NCBI RefSeq assembly: GCF_000214175.1
Contig: NC_015564.1
Coordinates: forward strand, 1,922,001-1,986,000
Reading direction: 5' to 3'
DNA length: 64,000 nucleotides
Origin: Hoyosella subflava DQS3-9A1
Lineage (GTDB): Bacteria; Actinomycetota; Actinomycetes; Mycobacteriales; Mycobacteriaceae
Position 1 is the first letter of the stretch; each line of letters starts with the position of its first letter. Shown here piece after piece: positions 60,062 to 64,000 of this stretch. Made by a program: the position numbers and the translations under genes. The notes under the pieces are model-generated. The model was given only the letters and a program-made list of their open reading frames with translations, had not been told where the DNA came from and made no database searches.

Positions 60062-61693
60062 GTGATTACCGCTACCGATCTTGAAGTGCGTGCTGGGATG
60101 CGTACCCTGCTTGCCGCGCCCGGGTCGGCTCTGCGCGTCCAGTCAGGCGACCGGATCGGGCTGGTGGGGCGCAACGGTGCCGGTAAAACGACCACGATGC
60201 GGATTCTGGCCGGCGAAGGGGAACCCTATGCAGGAACTCTGACGCGCTCGGGGGAGGTGGGTTACCTCCCTCAGGACCCTCGTGAGGGCAATCTGGACCT
60301 CCTCGCTAAGGACCGTGTCCTGTCAGCAAGGGGGCTCGACACCATTCTGCGGAAGATGGAAAAGCTTCAAGTTCAAATGGCCGAGTTCACTGATGACAGA
60401 GAACGTGACGCAGCCGTACGCAAATACGGAAATCTCGAAGACCGTTTCTCCTCGCTCGGTGGATATGCCGCCGAAAGCGAAGCCGCGCGGATCTGCAGTT
60501 CGCTCGGTCTCCCAGACCGCGTTCTGGAGCAGCCGCTCAGAACCCTGTCCGGCGGGCAGCGCCGCCGCGTTGAGCTTGCGCGGATCCTGTTCTCAGCCTC
60601 CGATGGCTCCGGCGGAAAATCGGGCACGACATTGTTGCTCGACGAGCCGACAAATCACTTGGACGCCGATTCAATCACCTGGCTGCGCGGTTTTCTTCAA
60701 AGCCATGAAGGCGGCCTGATTTTGATCTCGCACGATGTCGAACTCCTCGAAGCCGTGGTGAACAAGGTGTGGTTCCTCGATGCGGTCCGTGGTGAGGCAG
60801 ATGTCTACAACATGGGCTGGAAGAAATATCTTGACGCCCGCGCGACCGACGAAGCACGGCGGCGGCGGGAGCGAACCAACGCGGAGAAGAAGGCGTCAGC
60901 GTTGCGGGCGCAGGCTGACAAACTCGGAGCCAAAGCTACGAAGGCAGCGGCTGCCAAAAACATGCTGCGCCGCGCTGACCGTATGATGTCTGAACTCGAC
61001 GCCGAGCGCGTATCCGACAAGGTTGCCCGCATCAAGTTCCCGCAGCCAGCCACCTGCGGCAAGACACCCCTCACAGCGCAGAGCCTGTCGAAGTCGTACG
61101 GTTCCCTCGAAGTCTTCACTGGTGTAGATCTGGCTATCGACCGTGGCAGCCGCGTTGTCATCCTGGGCCTGAACGGTGCGGGGAAGACAACAATGCTTCG
61201 GATACTTGCCGGCCATGAAACCCCCGACACTGGTCAGATCGACGCGGGCTACGGACTGAAGCGAGGCTACTTCGCGCAGGAGCACGACACGCTGAATGAC
61301 GCCGCCTCGGTGTGGGATAACATCCGGCAGGCCTCACCCGACGCGGGAGAACAGGAGCTACGAAGCCTGCTAGGCGCGTTCATGTTCACCGTAGCGCAAC
61401 TTGAGCAGCCGGCAGGCACGCTGTCCGGTGGCGAGAAGACACGGCTTGCTCTCGCAGGACTCGTGTCGTCTGCGGCGAACGTTCTCTTGCTCGATGAGCC
61501 GACCAACAACCTCGATCCGGTGTCACGAGAGCAAGTGCTCGACGCGCTGCGGACCTACGAGGGAGCTGTCGTTCTCGTGACACACGACCCGGGGGCTGCT
61601 GAAGCGCTGAACCCGGAGCGGATCATCATGCTTCCCGACGGTGCCGAAGACCACTGGTCCGAAGAGTATCTGGAGCTCATTCAGCTCGCATAA
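60062..61693 (+). CDS. ABC-F family ATPase (Rv1473-like)
   Basis: Two-domain ABC ATPase without membrane segments (543 aa), probably acting on ribosomes rather than transport. Domain 1: GLVGRNGAGKTTTMRI, LSGGQRRRVELARI, TLLLDEPTNHLD. Domain 2: LGLNGAGKTTMLRI, LSGGEKTRLALAGL, VLLLDEPTNNLD. The inter-domain linker (about residues 245-320) is a charged coiled coil (RRRRERTNAEKKASALRAQADKL) as in ABC-F factors. The annotation as macrolide transporter in mycobacteria is not supported by membrane helices. GTG 60062 has a CAGGAG site. Confidence 0.9.
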   Translation: MITATDLEVRAGMRTLLAAPGSALRVQSGDRIGLVGRNGAGKTTTMRILAGEGEPYAGTLTRSGEVGYLPQDPREGNLDLLAKDRVLSARGLDTILRKMEKLQVQMAEFTDDRERDAAVRKYGNLEDRFSSLGGYAAESEAARICSSLGLPDRVLEQPLRTLSGGQRRRVELARILFSASDGSGGKSGTTLLLDEPTNHLDADSITWLRGFLQSHEGGLILISHDVELLEAVVNKVWFLDAVRGEADVYNMGWKKYLDARATDEARRRRERTNAEKKASALRAQADKLGAKATKAAAAKNMLRRADRMMSELDAERVSDKVARIKFPQPATCGKTPLTAQSLSKSYGSLEVFTGVDLAIDRGSRVVILGLNGAGKTTMLRILAGHETPDTGQIDAGYGLKRGYFAQEHDTLNDAASVWDNIRQASPDAGEQELRSLLGAFMFTVAQLEQPAGTLSGGEKTRLALAGLVSSAANVLLLDEPTNNLDPVSREQVLDALRTYEGAVVLVTHDPGAAEALNPERIIMLPDGAEDHWSEEYLELIQLA

Positions 61694-61888
61694 CGGCGTT
61701 TCGGCCAGTGCTGCCGGAATTCGTCTGCAATGGTTCTTGCCAACTTGTTGATCACCAGTTTGGCGATTGTCTACGCTGGAGAGATACAGCATTGTGCCAG
61801 CGGAATGGCCCAGAGCACGCGCGCCGCGCGCACGCCCCGAGCACACGTTAGGTGCAATCACCCGGCGCCGAGCTCAGTGGAGGTTGAG

Positions 61889-62122
61889 ATGGCCGGTTCA
61901 GCAGGGTCAGCGGGGCTCAATAAGGGAGCAAGAATTACCGGCGAATCCAGAGAGCGCATCAGATCTGAGATCCGTCAGAAGTACGAATCGGGAGCGAGTA
62001 TCCGTTCGCTCGCCGAAGCAATGGGCCGAAGCTATGGCTTCGTCCACAAGATCCTTGTCGAGTCAGACGTCAAACTGCGCGGTCGAGGTGGCGCGAACCG
62101 CCGCCGCCGTGTATCAGCCTGA
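61889..62122 (+). CDS. Small helix-turn-helix protein (Rv1473A position)
   Basis: Short basic protein (77 aa). Helix-turn-helix segment about residues 22-62: ERIRSEIRQKYESGASIRSLAEAMGRSYGFVHKIL; a basic tail RGRGGANRRRRVSA may bind nucleic acid. ATG 61889 has GTGGAGG at 61878-61884, so the start is well supported. A longer frame from 61730 lies over the promoter space. Homologues of this small regulator are conserved after the ABC-F gene in Mycobacteriales; its target is unknown. A 195-base gap precedes it. Confidence 0.85.
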   Translation: MAGSAGSAGLNKGARITGESRERIRSEIRQKYESGASIRSLAEAMGRSYGFVHKILVESDVKLRGRGGANRRRRVSA

Positions 62123-62138
62123 TAGCGACGACAACGGA

Positions 62139-62186
62139 AAATCCTGAAGTGCTTACGCCTTAAACAGCGTAAATACTTCAGGATTT
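62139..62186. terminator. Bidirectional terminator overlapping the acnR stop
   Basis: AAATCCTGAAGT (62139-62150) pairs exactly with ACTTCAGGATTT (62175-62186); an inner stem TTACGC/GCGTAA (62153-62158, 62167-62172) sits above a two-base mismatch. A/T bases flank the stem on both sides. The element lies between the small HTH gene and acnR, and its right arm includes the acnR stop codon (62178-62180). Confidence 0.85.
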
Positions 62187-62753
62187 GCTGTGTCCGCGGC
62201 GCACCGAGGCCTCGACCAGGTCAAGCACCGCGTCGAGATGATCTGTTGACTGCCCTGAAGCCAGATGTGAGACCAGACCATCCAGTACCAGGTCGAGATA
62301 GCGCAGAAGCACTTCGGTAGGGATGTCTTCGCGGAGCCGTCCTGCTGACCGCTGCCGTTCGAGACGGGCGGTAGCAGCGGCGGTCAGCTCACCAGACCTG
62401 TCGGACCATTCCCGCCGAAAATCAGGATCCGTTCGGAGTCTTCGTGTGATTTCGAGCCGCGTGCCGAGCCAATCGAACTGCGCTGGATCCTCGAGGAGGT
62501 TCCGCATTACCTGAACGAGTCCCTGCTCTGCGGCGGTATCCGCCATGCGGCGGGCGTCTTCATGTGCCAGCGCAAGGAACAGGGCGTCCTTGTCACGAAA
62601 ATGATGAAAGATCGCGCCACGGGAGAGTCCGGTCGCCTCTTCCAGTCGGCGAACCGTCGCTCCTTCGTAGCCGAACTCCGCGAAGCATTGGCGGGCGCCG
62701 TCGAGAATTTGTGCGCGCCGGGCGACGAGATGATCTTCACTGACTCTGGGCAC
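62178..62753 (-). CDS. acnR: TetR regulator AcnR (aconitase repressor)
   Basis: TetR family regulator (191 aa). HTH: AQILDGARQCFAEFGYEGATVRRLEEATGLSRGAIFHHFRDKDALF (about residues 15-60; the usual TetR pattern). The ligand domain is helical and ends HLDAVLDLVEASVRR. It lies just downstream of acn, as AcnR does in Corynebacterium and mycobacteria, where it represses acn. GTG 62753 (VPRVSEDHLVARR) is chosen; the longer frame to 62846 covers the intergenic hairpin. The AcnR operator near the acn start lies outside the window. Confidence 0.92.
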   Translation of the reverse strand: MPRVSEDHLVARRAQILDGARQCFAEFGYEGATVRRLEEATGLSRGAIFHHFRDKDALFLALAHEDARRMADTAAEQGLVQVMRNLLEDPAQFDWLGTRLEITRRLRTDPDFRREWSDRSGELTAAATARLERQRSAGRLREDIPTEVLLRYLDLVLDGLVSHLASGQSTDHLDAVLDLVEASVRRGHSKS

Positions 62754-62786
62754 GTTGACTAGCCCTTCACGTGGAAACCCAGAGGG

Positions 62787-62831
62787 CTGCAGGCCCGGGG
62801 ACCACCGAGTGGTGCGTTCCCGGGCCCGCAG
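62787..62831 (-). terminator. GC-rich hairpin between acn and acnR
   Basis: CTGCAGGCCCGGG (62787-62799) pairs with CCCGGGCCCGCAG (62819-62831) with a single mismatch, and ACCAC/GTGGT (62801-62805, 62809-62813) forms an apical stem. It lies in the 120-base space after the acn stop (62874) and before acnR. It may end part of the acn transcript or lower acnR expression. Confidence 0.7.
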
Positions 62832-62873
62832 CCGCGCACTGGGCAAATATTGCCTGCAGCAGACCGGTGCAGG

Positions 62874-64000
62874 TCAGCTCTTGACCATGTTGCGGAGCAC
62901 GTACTGCAAGATGCCGCCGTTGCGGTAGTAATCCCGCTCACCAGGCGTATCGATGCGGACTACGGCGTCGAACTCAATTTTCTCGCCGTTGTCCTTGGTT
63001 GCGGTCACCTTCATGGTGGACGGGGTGACACCCTCGTTCAACTTCTCGATACCTTCGATGTCGAAGACCTCGGTGCCGTCGATGCCGAGCGTTTTGGCGC
63101 TCTCGCCTTCCGGGAACTGAAGAGGAACAACGCCCATACCGATGAGGTTCGAGCGGTGAATGCGCTCGAAGGACTCGGTGATCACTGCTTTCACGCCGAG
63201 CAGGCGTGTGCCCTTTGCGGCCCAGTCGCGCGACGAGCCGGAACCGTACTCCTTACCGCCGATGACGACGAGTGGGATACCCGCCTTCTGGTAGTTCATC
63301 GAGGCGTCGTAAATGAAAGCCTGCGGACCGCCGTCCTGCGTGAAGTCGCGGGTGTAGCCACCCGAGACATCATCGAGGAGCTGGTTGCGGAGGCGAATGT
63401 TCGCGAAAGTGCCGCGAATCATCACCTCGTGGTTGCCACGCCGGGAACCAAGCGAGTTGTAGTCCTTGCGCTCCACGCCATGAGCGTCGAGGTACTGCGC
63501 CGCAGGGGTACCGGGCTTGATGGGGCCAGCAGGTGAGATGTGGTCGGTGGTTACCGAGTCCCCCAGGAGTGCGAGCACGCGGGCGCCCTTGACGTCTGAG
63601 ACCGGAGTCGTCTCAAGCGTCATGCCATCGAAGTACGGGGCCTTGCGCACGTAGGTCGAGTCCTCGCCCCATTCGAAGGTGTTGCCCTCCGGGGTGGGCA
63701 GGTTGCGCCACCGTTCATCACCCTTGAAAACGTCAGCGTAGGACTTCTTGAACATCTCCTGGCTGATCGCCGACTTGATGGTGTCGTCGATCTCCTGCGG
63801 CGAGGGCCAGATGTCCTTCAGGTAGACGTCGTTGCCCTCTTTGTCATTGCCGAGTGAGTCGGTTTCGAAGTCGAAGTCCATGGTGCCGGCGAGCGCGTAG
63901 GCAATGACGAGCGGCGGCGACGCCAGGTAGTTCATCTTCACGTCGGGGGAGATGCGACCTTCGAAGTTCCGGTTACCCGAGAGCACCGCGGTGACGGTGA
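62874..64000 (-). CDS. acnA: Aconitate hydratase A, 3' part (truncated by window edge)
   Basis: C-terminal ~375 residues of aconitase, the TCA enzyme converting citrate to isocitrate with a 4Fe-4S cluster. The window starts in the segment ...[14 protein letters not shown] and continues through [18 protein letters not shown], the swivelling domain with [35 protein letters not shown], and [16 protein letters not shown]. The cluster Cys residues lie upstream, mostly outside the window. The frame is open to base 64000, so the gene continues past the edge. Next to acnR. Confidence 0.95.
   Translation of the reverse strand, partial: TVTAVLSGNRNFEGRISPDVKMNYLASPPLVIAYALAGTMDFDFETDSLGNDKEGNDVYLKDIWPSPQEIDDTIKSAISQEMFKKSYADVFKGDERWRNLPTPEGNTFEWGEDSTYVRKAPYFDGMTLETTPVSDVKGARVLALLGDSVTTDHISPAGPIKPGTPAAQYLDAHGVERKDYNSLGSRRGNHEVMIRGTFANIRLRNQLLDDVSGGYTRDFTQDGGPQAFIYDASMNYQKAGIPLVVIGGKEYGSGSSRDWAAKGTRLLGVKAVITESFERIHRSNLIGMGVVPLQFPEGESAKTLGIDGTEVFDIEGIEKLNEGVTPSTMKVTATKDNGEKIEFDAVVRIDTPGERDYYRNGGILQYVLRNMVKS

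Overview
The window is a chromosomal segment of a high-GC actinobacterium of the order Mycobacteriales (Corynebacteriales), but not a Mycobacterium in the strict sense. The grounds are frequent GTG starts, GTGA/ATGA stop-start overlaps, TANNNT -10 boxes placed directly in front of start codons, and a gene order that follows from memory the M. tuberculosis Rv1382-Rv1475 stretch almost step by step (pyr operon, mihF-gmk-rpoZ-coaBC-metK-priA, fmt-rsmB-rpe-rib genes-uvrC-rapZ-yvcK-whiA, gap-pgk-tpiA-secG, pentose-phosphate genes, ctaB-qor-ctaA, mptB, suf operon, ABC-F, acnR-acn). There are no PE/PPE genes, and a lycopene cyclase is present, so a Hoyosella/Rhodococcus/Gordonia/Dietzia-like organism is more likely. 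The genus cannot be fixed from the window alone. No tRNA, rRNA, CRISPR array, insertion sequence or prophage was recognised.

Layout. 1-2.1 kb: end of pepQ, then efp and nusB. 2.2-11.0 kb: a complete UMP biosynthesis operon (pyrR-pyrB-pyrC-PH-domain membrane protein-carA-carB-pyrF) with a PyrR-type RNA hairpin in its leader. 11.0-17.2 kb: mihF-gmk-rpoZ-coaBC-metK-priA, behind a perfect CRP/GlxR-type site. 17.2-20.3 kb: an accessory block with a PadR regulator and its operator, an F420-type nitroreductase, a decayed LysR/hydrolase pair and a secreted lipase. 20.4-22.9 kb: fmt and rsmB. 22.9-25.5 kb: amidase and three small proteins. 25.5-30.2 kb: rpe and the riboflavin genes ribD-ribE-ribBA-ribH plus a PH-domain protein. 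30.3-35.2 kb: uvrC-rapZ-yvcK-whiA. 35.4-38.8 kb: gap-pgk-tpiA and secG. 38.8-43.8 kb (minus strand): tkt-tal-pgl-membrane protein, without the zwf-opcA pair usually found here. 44-47.5 kb: ctaB, qor, a small conserved protein and ctaA. 47.8-51.2 kb (minus): mptB and an ABC exporter. 51.3-57.8 kb: sufR-B-D-C-S-U-T. 57.9-59.8 kb (minus): SDR and lycopene cyclase. 60-62.1 kb: ABC-F ATPase and a small HTH protein. 62.2-64 kb (minus): acnR and the 3' part of acn.

The window is mostly core metabolism arranged in tight operons. Its most interesting content lies in the spaces between genes: a tandem-site PadR operator, a SufR box that overlaps the sufR start codon, a 20-bp perfect palindrome plus tandem repeats in the tkt/ctaB divergent region, a possible leader-peptide attenuator in front of the ABC-F gene, several long perfect hairpins, and a set of leaderless promoters. 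The notable gene-content points are the missing zwf-opcA pair and a LysR regulator and hydrolase that each lost their 5' half at one junction. No clearly new multi-gene system was identified.
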